Below are positions 24,175 through 34,297 of a stretch of DNA of 64,000 nt, piece after piece. The translations under genes were made by a program, and so were the position numbers. The number at the start of each line of letters is the position of its first letter. The first letter of the stretch is position 1. Source of the DNA: Caballeronia concitans (GTDB lineage Bacteria > Pseudomonadota > Gammaproteobacteria > Burkholderiales > Burkholderiaceae). Below the pieces are notes generated by a model. It ran no database searches and was not told where the DNA came from. It was given only the letters and a program-made list of their open reading frames with translations. The DNA lies in assembly GCF_001544615.1 (NCBI RefSeq), contig NZ_FCNV02000012.1, positions 62,001 to 126,000 of the forward strand, read 5' to 3'.

Positions 24175-26295
24175 TTACGCCGGCACCGCCTCTGCCTTCT
24201 GCGCACGCGACCAGACGCGATGCTTGCTCATCGCTTCGACGAAGCTCGTCATCACGGCTGCGGCGTCGCTTCCCACTGCGATGCCTTCTTCGCCCGCCGT
24301 CAGTTGCACTGCATCGAGCAAGGTCTTGCCGTCGCCGATCGCAGCGATCGCCTTCAGATGCTTGTACGCTTCGAGCACGAAATGACGCGCGTCGCCCGAA
24401 TCGGCGAGCATCTTCGCACTGGCCGCGCCGCCCGCGACGATCACGCCGTCGAACATGATGGACGGCATGCCGAGCAGCGTGGCATCGGCCTCGACGCCTG
24501 CTGCGGGCGAGCCGAGTGTCGGCGAGATGACCTTGGCGTGCGCGCCTTCTTTCGCGAGCGCGTCCTTCACTGCCTGAATGCTCGCGGCGTCCGCGCCCTT
24601 CGCAGCGAGAATGGCCACCTTGCGCGTCTTGACCGAAGGCACGGCCTTCGCGACGATGGACAGCGCGGGAGAGTCCTGCACCGACGACTTGCCGAGTTCT
24701 TCCGAGCTCGCGTTCTTTTTCGGCGCCGGAAGGCCGAGATTTTCCGCCACGCGCGCAGCCAATGTTTCATCGATGTTGGCGAGAATGCCCAACTGACGTT
24801 CGCGGATATGCTTGCGTTCGACCTTCGACAGCTCGAACGAATAAGCGCCGACGATGTGATCTTTCTCGGGCTCCGTCATGCTGTTCCAGAAGAGCGTCGC
24901 TTGCGAATAGTGGTCGGCGAAAGACGGACTGCGCTTGCGAATCTTCGAGCCTTCCACACGCTCCGTGTAGCTTTCGAATCCGCCACCCGCTGCGGCAGGC
25001 GCGGTTTCCTTGGGCCATCCGTTGTCGATCGAATTGGGTTCGTAAGATGCCTGGCCCTTATCGATCGTCTGCCGATGCATCGCATCGCGCTGGCCGTTAT
25101 GCAGCGGTGCGAGCGGTCGATTGATCGGAATCTCGTGGAAGTTCGGGCCGCCGAGACGGCTGATCTGCGTGTCCGTGTACGAGAACAAACGGCCTTGCAG
25201 AAGCGGATCGTTCGTGAAGTCGATGCCCGGCACGATATGCCCCGGACAAAACGCGACCTGCTCGGTCTCCGCAAAGAAATTGTCCGGATTGCGGTTGAGC
25301 GTGAGCTTGCCGATCATCTTGAGCGGCACCAGCTCTTCGGGAACGATCTTGGTCGGATCGAGCAGGTCGAAGTCGAACTTGTGTTCATCCTCTTCCTCGA
25401 TGATCTGCACGCCCAGTTCCCACTCGGGATAGTCGCCCATATCGATCGCGTCCCACAGGTCCCGCCGATGAAAGTCCGAGTCCTTTCCGGCGAGCTTCTG
25501 CGCTTCGTCCCACAGGAGCGACGCCGAGCCGATGGTCGGACGCCAGTGGAACTTCACGAAGCGCGCCTTGCCCTGTGCATTGATGAAGCGGAACGTGTGA
25601 ATGCCGAAGCCTTCCATCGTGCGCAGACTCCTGGGAATCGCGCGATCGGACATGGTCCACAACACCATATGCGCCGACTCGGGCACGAGGGAAACGAAGT
25701 CCCAGAACGTGTCGTGCGCCGATGCGCCTTGCGGCATTTCGTTGTGCGGCTCGGGCTTGACCGCGTGAACGAAGTCCGGAAACTTGATTGCGTCCTGTAT
25801 GAAGAACACCGGCATGTTGTTGCCGACGAGATCGAAATTACCTTCGTCCGTGTAGAACTTGACCGCGAAGCCGCGCACGTCGCGCACGGTGTCAGCCGAA
25901 CCGCGCGAGCCTTGCACGGTCGAGAAGCGCACATAGACGGGCGTTTCCTTCGACGGATCCTGCAAGAACGACGCCTTCGTCAGATCGGCTTGCGACTCAT
26001 AGACCTTGAACACGCCGTGAGCCGCCGAGCCGCGCGCATGGACAATGCGTTCGGGAATGCGCTCGTGATCGAAGTGCGTGATCTTCTCGCGCATGATGAA
26101 GTCTTCGAGCAGCGACGGCCCGCGCTCGCCGGCGCTCAGGGTGTTCTGGTTGTCGGCGATCTTCACGCCCTGGTTGGTCGTGAGCGCCTGACCGGTTGCA
26201 TCGCTTTTCGACGCTTCGAGTGCGTCGACTTTTGCGTTGGTGTTGCTTTGCGAAGGCGTGCGAGCGACTTCGCTCGACGAAGAATCGGTGGGCAT
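24175..26295 (-). CDS. katE: Large-subunit catalase HPII (KatE)
   Basis: This 706-residue monofunctional haem catalase of clade II has the catalytic His region ([13 protein letters not shown]), the [20 protein letters not shown] Asn/haem channel segment, the proximal haem Tyr segment [20 protein letters not shown], and a C-terminal DJ-1/PfpI-like domain (about 560-700; [21 protein letters not shown]), as in E. coli HPII. An extra N-terminal tail of about 70 residues is low-complexity, usual in this class. ATG 26295 has AGGAGGAGCTTCC before it. It breaks down H2O2 in the cytoplasm, usually in stationary phase. It diverges from the NmrA-like gene. Confidence 0.95.
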   Translation of the reverse strand: MPTDSSSSEVARTPSQSNTNAKVDALEASKSDATGQALTTNQGVKIADNQNTLSAGERGPSLLEDFIMREKITHFDHERIPERIVHARGSAAHGVFKVYESQADLTKASFLQDPSKETPVYVRFSTVQGSRGSADTVRDVRGFAVKFYTDEGNFDLVGNNMPVFFIQDAIKFPDFVHAVKPEPHNEMPQGASAHDTFWDFVSLVPESAHMVLWTMSDRAIPRSLRTMEGFGIHTFRFINAQGKARFVKFHWRPTIGSASLLWDEAQKLAGKDSDFHRRDLWDAIDMGDYPEWELGVQIIEEEDEHKFDFDLLDPTKIVPEELVPLKMIGKLTLNRNPDNFFAETEQVAFCPGHIVPGIDFTNDPLLQGRLFSYTDTQISRLGGPNFHEIPINRPLAPLHNGQRDAMHRQTIDKGQASYEPNSIDNGWPKETAPAAAGGGFESYTERVEGSKIRKRSPSFADHYSQATLFWNSMTEPEKDHIVGAYSFELSKVERKHIRERQLGILANIDETLAARVAENLGLPAPKKNASSEELGKSSVQDSPALSIVAKAVPSVKTRKVAILAAKGADAASIQAVKDALAKEGAHAKVISPTLGSPAAGVEADATLLGMPSIMFDGVIVAGGAASAKMLADSGDARHFVLEAYKHLKAIAAIGDGKTLLDAVQLTAGEEGIAVGSDAAAVMTSFVEAMSKHRVWSRAQKAEAVPA

Positions 26296-26367
26296 GGAAG
26301 CTCCTCCTGTGAGCGGTGTAATCTGCTGCGCAGTTGCAAAGTCCGTACCCGCAGGCGCTTCGCGTCG

Positions 26368-26383
26368 CGAATTCACGAATTCG
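26368..26383. promoter_or_regulatory. Palindrome in the katE / NmrA divergent promoter region
   Basis: CGAATT (26368-26373) and AATTCG (26378-26383) flank CACG. The stretch also contains overlapping direct repeats of ATTCACGAAT and ATTTCACGAAT. It could be an operator for either divergent gene. The binding protein is unknown. Confidence 0.35.
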
Positions 26384-26489
26384 AATTTCACGAATGCGCT
26401 TCGGCGGCCGAGCGTTCGCACGATTTTTTCGGAACGCCTATCGTGGCAGTCACCGGCTCGCACCGGGCCTTCATCTTCCAGGAGTCGAC

Positions 26490-27368
26490 ATGAGCATTCT
26501 CGTTACGGGCAGCACGGGCATCATCGGCACGCAGGTTCTTGACCATCTCAAGGACAGCGGTGCGGGGTTGCGTGCGCTGACGCGTTCGCCCGCGCGCGCG
26601 CATTTTCCGGCAGGCGTGACGCCGGTGCAGGGCGAACTTGCAGATGTCGATGGACTGCGCCGCGCGATGCAAGGCGTGAGCACGCTGTTCCTGCTTGCGC
26701 CCGTCGCCGCCGATGAGTTCACGCAATCGCTGCAGGCGTTGAGCATCGCGCGCGAGGCAGGCGTGCGCGGCATCGTTTATTTGTCGGTGTTCAAGGGCGA
26801 CGAATACGTCGACGTTCCGCACTTCAGTTGCAAGCGCACTGCTGAACGCATGATCGAGGCGTTCGACATGCCCGCGACGATTCTCCGTCCCGCGTACTTC
26901 ATGCAGAACGACGTGCGCCAGAAGGAGCCGATGCAGCAGCAGGGCATCTTCGGCATGCCCATTGGAAGCAAGGGCATCTCGATGGTCGATGTGCGTGATA
27001 TCGGCGACGCGGCCGCGCGCGAGCTTCTGCGCCGCGAGCGATCGGACGTGCCGCTGCCATCGGAGACTTACGCGCTCGTCGGGCCGGACGCGATCACGTC
27101 GGCAAGCGTCGCGGCGATCTGGTCGGAAGCGCTGGGCCGCGAAGTGCAATACGGCGGCGATGATCTGGACCGGTTCGAATCGTATATGAAGACGATGACG
27201 ACGCCGTGGCTCGCGTATGACATGCGGCTGATGCTGCAGCGTTATCAGCAGGATGGGGCGGTGGCATCCGCTGCCGAGATCGAAAGGTTTAGTCAATTGC
27301 TCGGGCGTGCGCCGCGCAATTACCGCGAGTTCGCGCGCGCCACGGCAAGCGAGTGGCGCGGCAAATAA
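26490..27368 (+). CDS. NmrA-like NAD(P)-binding reductase
   Basis: This 292-residue atypical short-chain dehydrogenase starts at ATG 26490 after an AGGAG box. The Rossmann motif [10 protein letters not shown] is at residues 7-16. The NmrA-like second half contains [25 protein letters not shown] and RPAYFMQND. It resembles QorB/YtfG and azoreductase-like members, which bind NADPH and quinones or act as redox sensors. The Tyr-x3-Lys of classical enzymes is not in its usual place, as is normal for NmrA. It diverges from katE, so a link to oxidative stress is plausible. Confidence 0.82.
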   Translation: MSILVTGSTGIIGTQVLDHLKDSGAGLRALTRSPARAHFPAGVTPVQGELADVDGLRRAMQGVSTLFLLAPVAADEFTQSLQALSIAREAGVRGIVYLSVFKGDEYVDVPHFSCKRTAERMIEAFDMPATILRPAYFMQNDVRQKEPMQQQGIFGMPIGSKGISMVDVRDIGDAAARELLRRERSDVPLPSETYALVGPDAITSASVAAIWSEALGREVQYGGDDLDRFESYMKTMTTPWLAYDMRLMLQRYQQDGAVASAAEIERFSQLLGRAPRNYREFARATASEWRGK

Positions 27369-27771
27369 AACTCCGAACGCTGCCGCTTCAGTGACCTTTC
27401 CTCACGCGGCGATGCAGGTCGACGTGACAGGCACGCTTGGAATACTCACGCGCCCGACGGCGTTGCTGGCGTCGCCCGAAACGACATCGCAGAACGACAG
27501 CCGCTCGCGCTTGTTCTGAACGCCGAAGAAGAGGCTGCGGCCATCGCCCGTGCAGAAAGGTGCTGCGGCAACGAGGCGAGGCCAAGTAACGAAGCGCTTG
27601 CTGCTGATGGCGGGCGAACGCGCTTGCCTTCGCCGCTTTGCCCGTTGCATCGCCGAGCTGGCCGGGACGGCCTCCTTGATGCCTGCGCGCAGTTTGCCTA
27701 TAACCGGCTTGAAGGGACCTTGCCGGCACATTACGTCTTGCGCCACATCGCTGTCCGTTTTTCACCCTGTC
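27369..27771. other. 403-base gap with a possible eroded gene on the minus strand
   Basis: Between the reductase and the LuxR regulator no gene is well supported. On the minus strand a frame from about 27746 to 27402 encodes a tail with PFCTGDGRSLFFGVQN and RLSFCDVVSGDA. This looks more protein-like than the rest of the frame and ends in SIPSVPVTSTCIAA. It lacks a signal peptide and a ribosome site, so it may be the remains of a small exported protein. The frame of the LuxR gene also stays open through this stretch, but its first part looks non-coding. Confidence 0.25.
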
Positions 27772-30738
27772 ATGAACGCATCGAGGACCGAGTCAGCCGG
27801 CTTTTTCGTCGGCCGCGACGACGAGATGCGGCTGGCCGAAGCGTCGCTCGCCAAGGCCGCCGCCGGGCGCGGTCATGTCGTGCTGATCGCGGGTTCCGCC
27901 GGCATCGGCAAGACGAGGCTCGCGCAGCGACTCGCGGAAAAGGCTATCGCGGGCGGGTTCGCCGCGCACTGGGCGCGATGCCCCGAGGAACCGGGCGCGC
28001 CCGCCTACTGGCCGTGGCGGCAGCTCTTCCGCTCGCATCTCGACAGCACCGGCGCAGACCTTCTCGATGCGATCGGCGAAGCGGACCGCTCCGTCATCGG
28101 CGCGGCCATACCGGAAGTGCTCGCGCATCGGACAGCGACCGGGCGATCGCCCGCGTTGCTGGATACGGCCCAGGCGCGCTTCGAATTGTTCGATGCGATC
28201 ACGCGATTCTGGCAACACGCCGCGCGGCGACAGCCCGTCTTCCTGATCTTCGACGACCTCCATTGCGCCGATCCGACGTCGGTGCGGCTGCTCGCGTTCT
28301 TCGCGGGGCAACTGGCGGACGCGCCGCTGATGCTCGTCGCCACGTATCGCGACACCGATGTCTTCGCCGATCATCCGCTCAACGACGCGTTCGCGGACCT
28401 CGTGCGCACGCCCGGCTTTCGCCGTCTTACTCTGCGGGGGCTGGATCGCCAGGAATCCGGACAGTTCTTCTGCGCGGCAAGCGGCGCTGTCGCCGATGCA
28501 TCGCTCGTGGAGGCGCTGCACGATCGTACGGAAGGCAATCCGCTGTTTCTGCAGGAGACCGTGCGGCTCTTGATCGAGCACCGGGACCGTACGGGGTCGC
28601 GGGCGCACGAGCAGCAGGTGCTCACGACGATTCCCGAAGGCGTGCGCAACGTGATCGCCAAGCGTGTGCGGCATCTCGAGGAAGGCGCGAGGCGCGTTCT
28701 CGCGACCGCTGCGTGCATCGGCCGAACGTTCGACACCGAATTGCTGATCTGGCTCGTCGCCGACGAGGAACTGGTGCTCACGAGTCTCGAAGCGGCGCTG
28801 CGTGCGCGCCTGATCGAACCGACGAAGCAGGAAGGCGAACTTACGTTCAGCCATGTGCTGATTCGCGACATGCTTTACGACGACCTGCTCGCCGCGCGGC
28901 GTCAACGGCTGCACGGCGCGATCGGCGAATGGCTGGAGGCGCCGGAACGCGGCAATCGCGCGTCGCGTCTCGCGCAGCTCGCGCATCATTTCGCGCAGGC
29001 CGGCTCTCATGGCGACGCGGCCAAGGCGCTCGCCTACGCGCGCGACGCCGCCGCCGAAGCCGCGCGCTCGTTCGCTTACGAGGAGGCGTCGCGGCTGTAT
29101 CGTCTGGCGCTTTCGCTGCAACGCGAGCACGCCGCCGACGATGTCGCGCTGCGCTGCGATCTGCTTCTGACGCTCGGACGCGCGGAGGCCGACGTCGGCG
29201 CGGTGGAGCCGAGCCGCACCGCGTTTCTCGAAGCGGCGGAACTGGCGCGGAGGCACGGCCTCGGCGACAAGTTCGAACGCGCGTCGATCGGATTCGAGCA
29301 AGCGAACTTTCGTAGCGCACGCTCGGGCGAGGCGTCCGTTTCGCTGCTCGTCGATGCGATCAAGGCTCACGAGCGCAAGGACGCCGCGCGCGCCGAACTG
29401 CTCGCGTGCCTGTGCCGCGCGTATGTGTACTGCAATCTGCCCGACGAGGCGCAGCGCACGTGGCGTGCGTGCGTCACACTGGCGCGCGAGCTTGGCGACC
29501 CGCGCAGCCTGTATCTCGCGCTGACCGCGATTACCTCCGCCGGTTACTGGCCGTGGCTGCTGCACGAGCGCCTCGCTGCGGGGAACGAAGCGTGGTCGAT
29601 CGCGCAGGCGTCGAGCGAACTTGAATGGACGCTTGCCGATCTGATGGCGTACCGGCTGTGCGATCTTTTACGCATCGGCGACATCGCCGCGCTGCGTGCC
29701 GCGCTGAATGCCGATCGCCGCGTCTCGATCGATCTCAACTCGCTCTACCATCAGGCGGTCGTGCTTTGCTTCGAGACGCTTCTTTCGATCAACGAAGGCG
29801 CGTTCGACCGCGCCGAGCAGCAGGCGGAAGGCGCGCTCGCCATCGGGCAACGCGTCGCGCGCGACGTGGCATCGACGGCATACGGCATGCAGATGTTCTG
29901 CATCCGGCGGGAGCAAGGGCGCCTGGGCGAAGTGCTGCCCGCCATGCAACTGATGGTGCGCAACAGTCCGACGGCATCGCTGTGGCGGCCGGGCATCGCG
30001 CTGATTTATGCGGAACTCGATATGCGCGATGCGGCGCGCAAGGAGTTCGACGCGCTGCGCATAGCGCAGGCGCAAGCCGTACCTGAGAACGCCGATGCGC
30101 TCACGCGTGCGTGCTTCGCGGCGGAAGTGTGCGCGTATCTGGACGATGCGGCCAGCGCGGCGACGCTGTATTGCATGCTGCATCCGTACGCGGGCGCGAC
30201 GTTGCTGCTGGATATCGGCGGGCCTTGCCTCGGGGCGGCGGATCGCCTGCTCGGCATGTTGTCGGCGGTCCAGAAGCATTGGGACGCGGCGCAGAAGCAT
30301 TTCATCGCCGCGATGGATATCGACGCATGCACGGGCGCGCGCGTTTGGCTCGCGCATGATCGTCACGAATACGCGGCCATGCTGCACGCGCGCGGCCTTG
30401 GCGATGACCGGCCGCTCGCGCGTTCACTGCTCGATGCCGCGCTCGCCGATGCGAAATCCTTCGGCATGGCGACGCTCGTCGCGCGCATCGAGACGCTCGC
30501 TGCACGCATCGAGGCGTGCTCCGCGGAACTCGCGTATCCATGCGGCTTGACGCGGCGAGAGGTCGAAGTACTGCGTCTTCTTGCAATCGGGCGCAACAAT
30601 CGCGAGATCGGGCGCGTGCTCGAAATCAGTCCGAATACGGTCGCCAATCATATACGAAGCATTCTCGAGAAGACTTACACGGCGAATCGCACGGAAGCGG
30701 CCGCGTTCGCGAACCACGCGGGGCTGCTCGACGCATGA
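27772..30738 (+). CDS. LuxR-family regulator with AAA-type ATPase (LAL/MalT-like)
   Basis: ATG 27772 places the P-loop domain at the N-terminus, as usual; the open frame before it is not protein-like. The 988-residue protein starts with VGRDDEMRLAEASLAKAAAG and Walker A GSAGIGKT (about residues 42-49), then Walker B VFLIFDDLHCAD. A long helical TPR-like middle region (about 390-900) follows. The C-terminal LuxR helix-turn-helix (TRREVEVLRLLAIGRNNREIGRVL then SPNTVANHIRSILEK) completes it. Such large ATP-dependent regulators sense a small ligand and activate nearby genes. Its target may be the lipoprotein hydrolase whose stop lies eight bases away, or genes further off. Confidence 0.88.
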   Translation: MNASRTESAGFFVGRDDEMRLAEASLAKAAAGRGHVVLIAGSAGIGKTRLAQRLAEKAIAGGFAAHWARCPEEPGAPAYWPWRQLFRSHLDSTGADLLDAIGEADRSVIGAAIPEVLAHRTATGRSPALLDTAQARFELFDAITRFWQHAARRQPVFLIFDDLHCADPTSVRLLAFFAGQLADAPLMLVATYRDTDVFADHPLNDAFADLVRTPGFRRLTLRGLDRQESGQFFCAASGAVADASLVEALHDRTEGNPLFLQETVRLLIEHRDRTGSRAHEQQVLTTIPEGVRNVIAKRVRHLEEGARRVLATAACIGRTFDTELLIWLVADEELVLTSLEAALRARLIEPTKQEGELTFSHVLIRDMLYDDLLAARRQRLHGAIGEWLEAPERGNRASRLAQLAHHFAQAGSHGDAAKALAYARDAAAEAARSFAYEEASRLYRLALSLQREHAADDVALRCDLLLTLGRAEADVGAVEPSRTAFLEAAELARRHGLGDKFERASIGFEQANFRSARSGEASVSLLVDAIKAHERKDAARAELLACLCRAYVYCNLPDEAQRTWRACVTLARELGDPRSLYLALTAITSAGYWPWLLHERLAAGNEAWSIAQASSELEWTLADLMAYRLCDLLRIGDIAALRAALNADRRVSIDLNSLYHQAVVLCFETLLSINEGAFDRAEQQAEGALAIGQRVARDVASTAYGMQMFCIRREQGRLGEVLPAMQLMVRNSPTASLWRPGIALIYAELDMRDAARKEFDALRIAQAQAVPENADALTRACFAAEVCAYLDDAASAATLYCMLHPYAGATLLLDIGGPCLGAADRLLGMLSAVQKHWDAAQKHFIAAMDIDACTGARVWLAHDRHEYAAMLHARGLGDDRPLARSLLDAALADAKSFGMATLVARIETLAARIEACSAELAYPCGLTRREVEVLRLLAIGRNNREIGRVLEISPNTVANHIRSILEKTYTANRTEAAAFANHAGLLDA

Positions 30739-30745
30739 CGCGCGA

Positions 30746-31657
30746 TCAGTGCTGCGCGGAAAGAAAGGCGAGCAAGGCGGTATCGAAGGCCTTCGGCATT
30801 TCGACGGGCGCGAGATGCCGCCCATCCTGAATGAGTACGAGACGCGATCCGCCGATGCAACGATTCGCGGTATCGGCGGCAATGCGGAAAAACGGGCGCG
30901 TCGCGGTGCCGCGAACAATGGCGACGGGCACGGCTATCTTGCCCAGCTCCGCGCACGTGATGGCGGGCGGCGGGGGCGCGTTCAGCTGCAGCGGAATCGT
31001 CCGTGCGTTCTCCGACAACACCGCGCGCACGCGCTCGGGCAACAGGTCGTAAGTGCCCGGTGCGCCGTTGACGCCATCGACGAACGGACGCAGCGCCGCC
31101 TGCTGGTCGCCGCGCTTCGAGACCATGACGGCGGGGCCGAAAGCCTGTTGCTGATCGCTCGAAATGGCCTGGCGATCAGCGGCATTCGTGACGAAGGTCG
31201 TGAGCGATGGCTCGAACGCGAAGACGCTTTTCACGAGGTCCGGATGCTGCACGGCCACGACGAGCGCGATATCCGAGCCGTAGGACCAGCCGACGAGATG
31301 CACGCGTCCCGCATCGAGCGTGCGAATGAACGCAGCGAGGTCGTCGGCGTGCGTCTGCATCGAGAATTTCGCGCCGTCGTCGGGCCACGGGGCGTCGCCG
31401 AAGTATCGGTTCGATGGCGCGATCAGCCGATACTGCTGCGCGATCGCATCGCGCGTCAGATCCCATGCCCGGTAGTCCGCGATCGCGCCGTGAACGAGTA
31501 CGACCGTTTCACCGTCGCCTTCCTGCTCATAGCTCAACGCAACGCCGTTCACGCTCGTCTGATGGATTTGCGGCTGACCTGCATCGAGCTTCGACGTTTC
31601 GCATGAGAGGAGCATCGGCAAGCTGAGCGACAGGCAAAGAAGCGCGCGCCAGATCAT
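30746..31657 (-). CDS. Alpha/beta-hydrolase lipoprotein
   Basis: This 303-residue protein begins with a signal peptide ending in the lipobox PMLLSC (C19), so it is probably a membrane-anchored periplasmic lipoprotein. The hydrolase core has VVLVHGAIADYRAW (oxyanion HG), GWSYG with nucleophile S125, and near the C-terminus a GGSRLVLIQDGRHLAP segment with the base His. The acid of the triad is less clear. The family acts on esters, lactones or halides. It converges with the LuxR gene (eight-base gap) and is not part of its operon. Confidence 0.8.
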   Translation of the reverse strand: MIWRALLCLSLSLPMLLSCETSKLDAGQPQIHQTSVNGVALSYEQEGDGETVVLVHGAIADYRAWDLTRDAIAQQYRLIAPSNRYFGDAPWPDDGAKFSMQTHADDLAAFIRTLDAGRVHLVGWSYGSDIALVVAVQHPDLVKSVFAFEPSLTTFVTNAADRQAISSDQQQAFGPAVMVSKRGDQQAALRPFVDGVNGAPGTYDLLPERVRAVLSENARTIPLQLNAPPPPAITCAELGKIAVPVAIVRGTATRPFFRIAADTANRCIGGSRLVLIQDGRHLAPVEMPKAFDTALLAFLSAQH

Positions 31658-31738
31658 GTCGGTCTCCGAATGAGCGTTCGATGTGATGTTTATAAGCGAC
31701 GGGCGCGGGCTGCGGAATAGTTAATACTGATCATGCCG

Positions 31739-32005
31739 TCAGGTCGCGGCGAGCAGCCATTCCGGCCTGTGCTCCGTGACTTCGATGATTTCGTCCGCAG
31801 GAATGCTCGCGCGTCGCGCCGCTTCGCGAATCGCCTCCATGTTGTTGGCCTCGTAAAGGCAGTAAGTTTTGCGCTTGTCGGCGGTGAGGAATGAGACGAG
31901 CCATTTGACGCCGACTTCATTGTTTATTTCAGTCACTTCGGTCGCGCCCTCGACGGTGAAGTCGAGTTGCTCCGCGAAATTACGCTCGATCATGAAGAGA
32001 GTCAT
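31739..32005 (-). CDS. SCO4226-like (DUF4242) small protein
   Basis: This 88-residue protein has the start MTLFMIERNFAEQL, then VKWLVSFLTADKRKTYCLYEA and IREAARRASIPADEIIEV. This is the DUF4242 pattern of a dimeric ferredoxin-like fold. A Streptomyces member (SCO4226) binds nickel. The residues expected near a metal site include the single Cys and a His near the end (TEHRPEW). A GGAGGCCC element precedes the start. The role in this organism is unknown. Confidence 0.78.
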   Translation of the reverse strand: MTLFMIERNFAEQLDFTVEGATEVTEINNEVGVKWLVSFLTADKRKTYCLYEANNMEAIREAARRASIPADEIIEVTEHRPEWLLAAT

Positions 32006-32158
32006 AAGGGCCTCCGTTTTCGTGAAACTGCAAACCTTCAGAAAGTCTAGTCACGATGGTCAATCCTTGCCATATACGAATCGCTTCGCACGACCTACAA
32101 ATGAGTCGACGGCAGCCGATGCATGCGTCGGGTTGTCGAATCGCTCGGAGACACGGTC

Positions 32159-32410
32159 ATGAAGCCAGGCCTCATTCCCGGAATCATCGTTGCAGTCGCG
32201 CTGCGTGCGCCGGTCTCGCCGCTGTCGGATGGACGGCTGCCCGTCGACGCGGCAAAGCCGCGCGAAGCATGGCCGGCGCTCGAGCAGGTGCATTTTCCCG
32301 GCGTCCCGCTGGGCGGTTACATCACGCTGAAGTCGATTCGTCTTTACGACGACAGCTTGGCTTTTCGCGCAACGGCGCGCGATAGCTTTAACGATTCGGG
32401 AGGTGAATGA
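32159..32410 (+). CDS. Hypothetical small protein with possible signal peptide, 83 residues
   Basis: ATG 32159 is preceded by CGGAGACACGG. A weak hydrophobic segment (LIPGIIVAVALRAPVSPL) may be a signal or anchor. The rest contains HFPGVPLGGYITLKSIRLYDD and ends in an acidic tail. The stop overlaps the next small gene by four bases (ATGA), implying co-translation. I know no family. The coupling to another small exported protein supports that it is real. Confidence 0.5.
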   Translation: MKPGLIPGIIVAVALRAPVSPLSDGRLPVDAAKPREAWPALEQVHFPGVPLGGYITLKSIRLYDDSLAFRATARDSFNDSGGE

Positions 32411-32652
32411 TGAGAAACAAAGCTATGCTAACCACGTTCGTCGTCGTATCGGCGGCATTTCTTAACGATGCGCACGCTTATTCGCAAGAGGAAGTGAATG
32501 CGTTCGATGGTGTCGAGCGCACGAGCGTTTCGTCGGACGCTGGACGTGCGAAGTCCGATGCCGTCGCTGATACGCAAGCGAAAACGAGTCGCGCAACGTC
32601 GGCTTCGTCGGACGAATGGCGCGCTTCCATCCAGACGTTCAAGCATCATTGA
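32407..32652 (+). CDS. Hypothetical small secreted protein, 81 residues
   Basis: Two ATG codons in a row start the gene after a GGGAGGTGA ribosome site. Residues 1-24 form a clear Sec signal peptide ending in DAHA. The mature part of about 57 residues is hydrophilic, rich in Ser, Ala and Asp, without cysteines, and likely disordered. It starts inside the stop of the preceding small gene. Small exported proteins of this look are frequent in Burkholderiaceae, but I cannot name a function. Confidence 0.6.
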   Translation: MMRNKAMLTTFVVVSAAFLNDAHAYSQEEVNAFDGVERTSVSSDAGRAKSDAVADTQAKTSRATSASSDEWRASIQTFKHH

Positions 32653-32772
32653 ACGGAGTGATACGAACGTTCGGCGCAAGCATGACACCGGTTGCCCGGG
32701 AGATATGCTCTATCCTCTGCTATAGGGCTTGCCGCGCGCGAATCCGATCGCGTCTGAAAAACGGAGGTGAGT

Positions 32773-34200
32773 ATGGCCTACCTTCAGCATGGCGCGAACG
32801 GAACGCTGCGCACTGTGAGGGATCTTCCATGCCCGCCCGGTCTGCCTCTCCTTGGCAATCTATTCCAGTTGACACCGGCAAAGCTGCATCTGACGCTGGA
32901 GCATTGGGCCGAGCGTCTGGGATCGCCTTATCGGGTGCAATTGGGGACCATTCCAATTACCGTGTGGACGCAAGCCGATCTCTTTCAGACCGTGATGCGC
33001 GAGCGTCCGCATATCTACAGACGCATCGAGCCGATGGAATCCGTGATGTCGGAACTCGGCGGAAACGGCTTGTTTTCGGCGGAAGGCGAGGCATGGGCGC
33101 CGCAGCGCCGGTTGGTGATGCATGCGTTGTCTCCATCCAACATCAAGTCGTTCTTTCCGACGCTCGCGGCTATCACCGAACGCTTTCGCGTCCGTTTGCA
33201 GGACGCTGCGGCCGCTCACAGAACGCTCGAAATGACTGACGAGCTCAAGCGCTTCACAGTGGATGTAACGAGCACGCTCGCGTTCGGCGAAGATCCGCAC
33301 ACGCTGGAACAGGAGCGGGGCGTCATACAGGAACAACTCGCGCTCATTCCGCCCGCGCTGATGCGGCGCGTCTCGGCGCTCTTTCCGTACTGGCGTTATG
33401 TCAGGCTTCCGCAGGACAGGCGGTTCGAACGCGCGATGGTGCGAATCCATGAGTACATCGAACGAATGATAATGCGCGCACGAACACGCCTGTCCGATTC
33501 TCCGGATGCGCCTCCCGGCAACTTACTCGAAGCGATGCTATTGGCGCATGACGAGTACGCATCGAAAGTCACTGACGAGCTCATCGCGGCGAACGTGCTG
33601 ACGTTGCTTGTGGCGGGCGAAGATACGACAGCGAACGCCATCGCGTGGGCGCTCATGTACATCGCAACGGATGCGTCCCTGCAAAAGCGCTTGTTCGACG
33701 AATCGCTTACGACGATGGGGCATCGAAACGTATGTCCCGACTTCGAAGCGCTGAAGGGCCTCGATCTTTGCGAAGCGGTGTGCAGCGAGGCTCTGCGCCT
33801 GCGCCCGGTCGCCGCGATCCAGACGTTCGAGCCGCTAACCGAAGTGAACGTCGGCGGAGTGCTGATACCGGCCGGCACACGCATGTTCTACCTCACGCGT
33901 CCCGCCATGCTCGACCCGACGCACTTCAGTCAGCCGCAAGCGTTCTTGCCCGAGCGCTGGCTGCAGCCGCGAACCGCGGGTAACGGACCGCATGAACAGA
34001 AGGCTTATCTGGCGTTCGGCGCGGGGCCGCGCGTGTGTCCGGGACGCTATCTGGCGGCGGTGGAAATGCGGCTCGTCATATCGATGATGGTCAGGCGATT
34101 CGAGATCGAGCTGGATGCCGATCCGCAAAGCATCGAAGAAGTATCGGCGTTCACCATGGTGCCGAACCGCATGCCCATCACGCTCACCATGCGAAGCTGA
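32773..34200 (+). CDS. Cytochrome P450
   Basis: ATG 32773 follows GGAGG by five bases. The 475-residue enzyme has all P450 landmarks: the proline-rich start (CPPGLPLLGNLFQL... type), the I-helix AGEDTTANAIAWAL, the K-helix SEALRLRP (ExxR), the PERW meander and the haem loop FGAGPRVCPGR with the thiolate Cys at about residue 422. There is no fused reductase and no ferredoxin gene beside it, so electrons must come from elsewhere. The AGEDTT type and the length resemble CYP4- and CYP102-like fatty-acid hydroxylases more than short camphor-type enzymes. The substrate is unknown. Confidence 0.9.
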   Translation: MAYLQHGANGTLRTVRDLPCPPGLPLLGNLFQLTPAKLHLTLEHWAERLGSPYRVQLGTIPITVWTQADLFQTVMRERPHIYRRIEPMESVMSELGGNGLFSAEGEAWAPQRRLVMHALSPSNIKSFFPTLAAITERFRVRLQDAAAAHRTLEMTDELKRFTVDVTSTLAFGEDPHTLEQERGVIQEQLALIPPALMRRVSALFPYWRYVRLPQDRRFERAMVRIHEYIERMIMRARTRLSDSPDAPPGNLLEAMLLAHDEYASKVTDELIAANVLTLLVAGEDTTANAIAWALMYIATDASLQKRLFDESLTTMGHRNVCPDFEALKGLDLCEAVCSEALRLRPVAAIQTFEPLTEVNVGGVLIPAGTRMFYLTRPAMLDPTHFSQPQAFLPERWLQPRTAGNGPHEQKAYLAFGAGPRVCPGRYLAAVEMRLVISMMVRRFEIELDADPQSIEEVSAFTMVPNRMPITLTMRS

Positions 34201-34297
34201 TCCCGTTCGACGCGAAGCACCGCGATCATGTACAGTGGCCGTCACATTGGAAACGCGGCCTGGCTCATGCCGATGGTCGCAGCAACGGATCGGGCTC

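Noticed and set aside
24220-26493. A 757-residue open frame antisense to katE
   Set aside because: It mirrors the catalase gene in a high-GC frame, is Arg/His-rich and has no ribosome site or domain; the sense strand encodes an unmistakable KatE.
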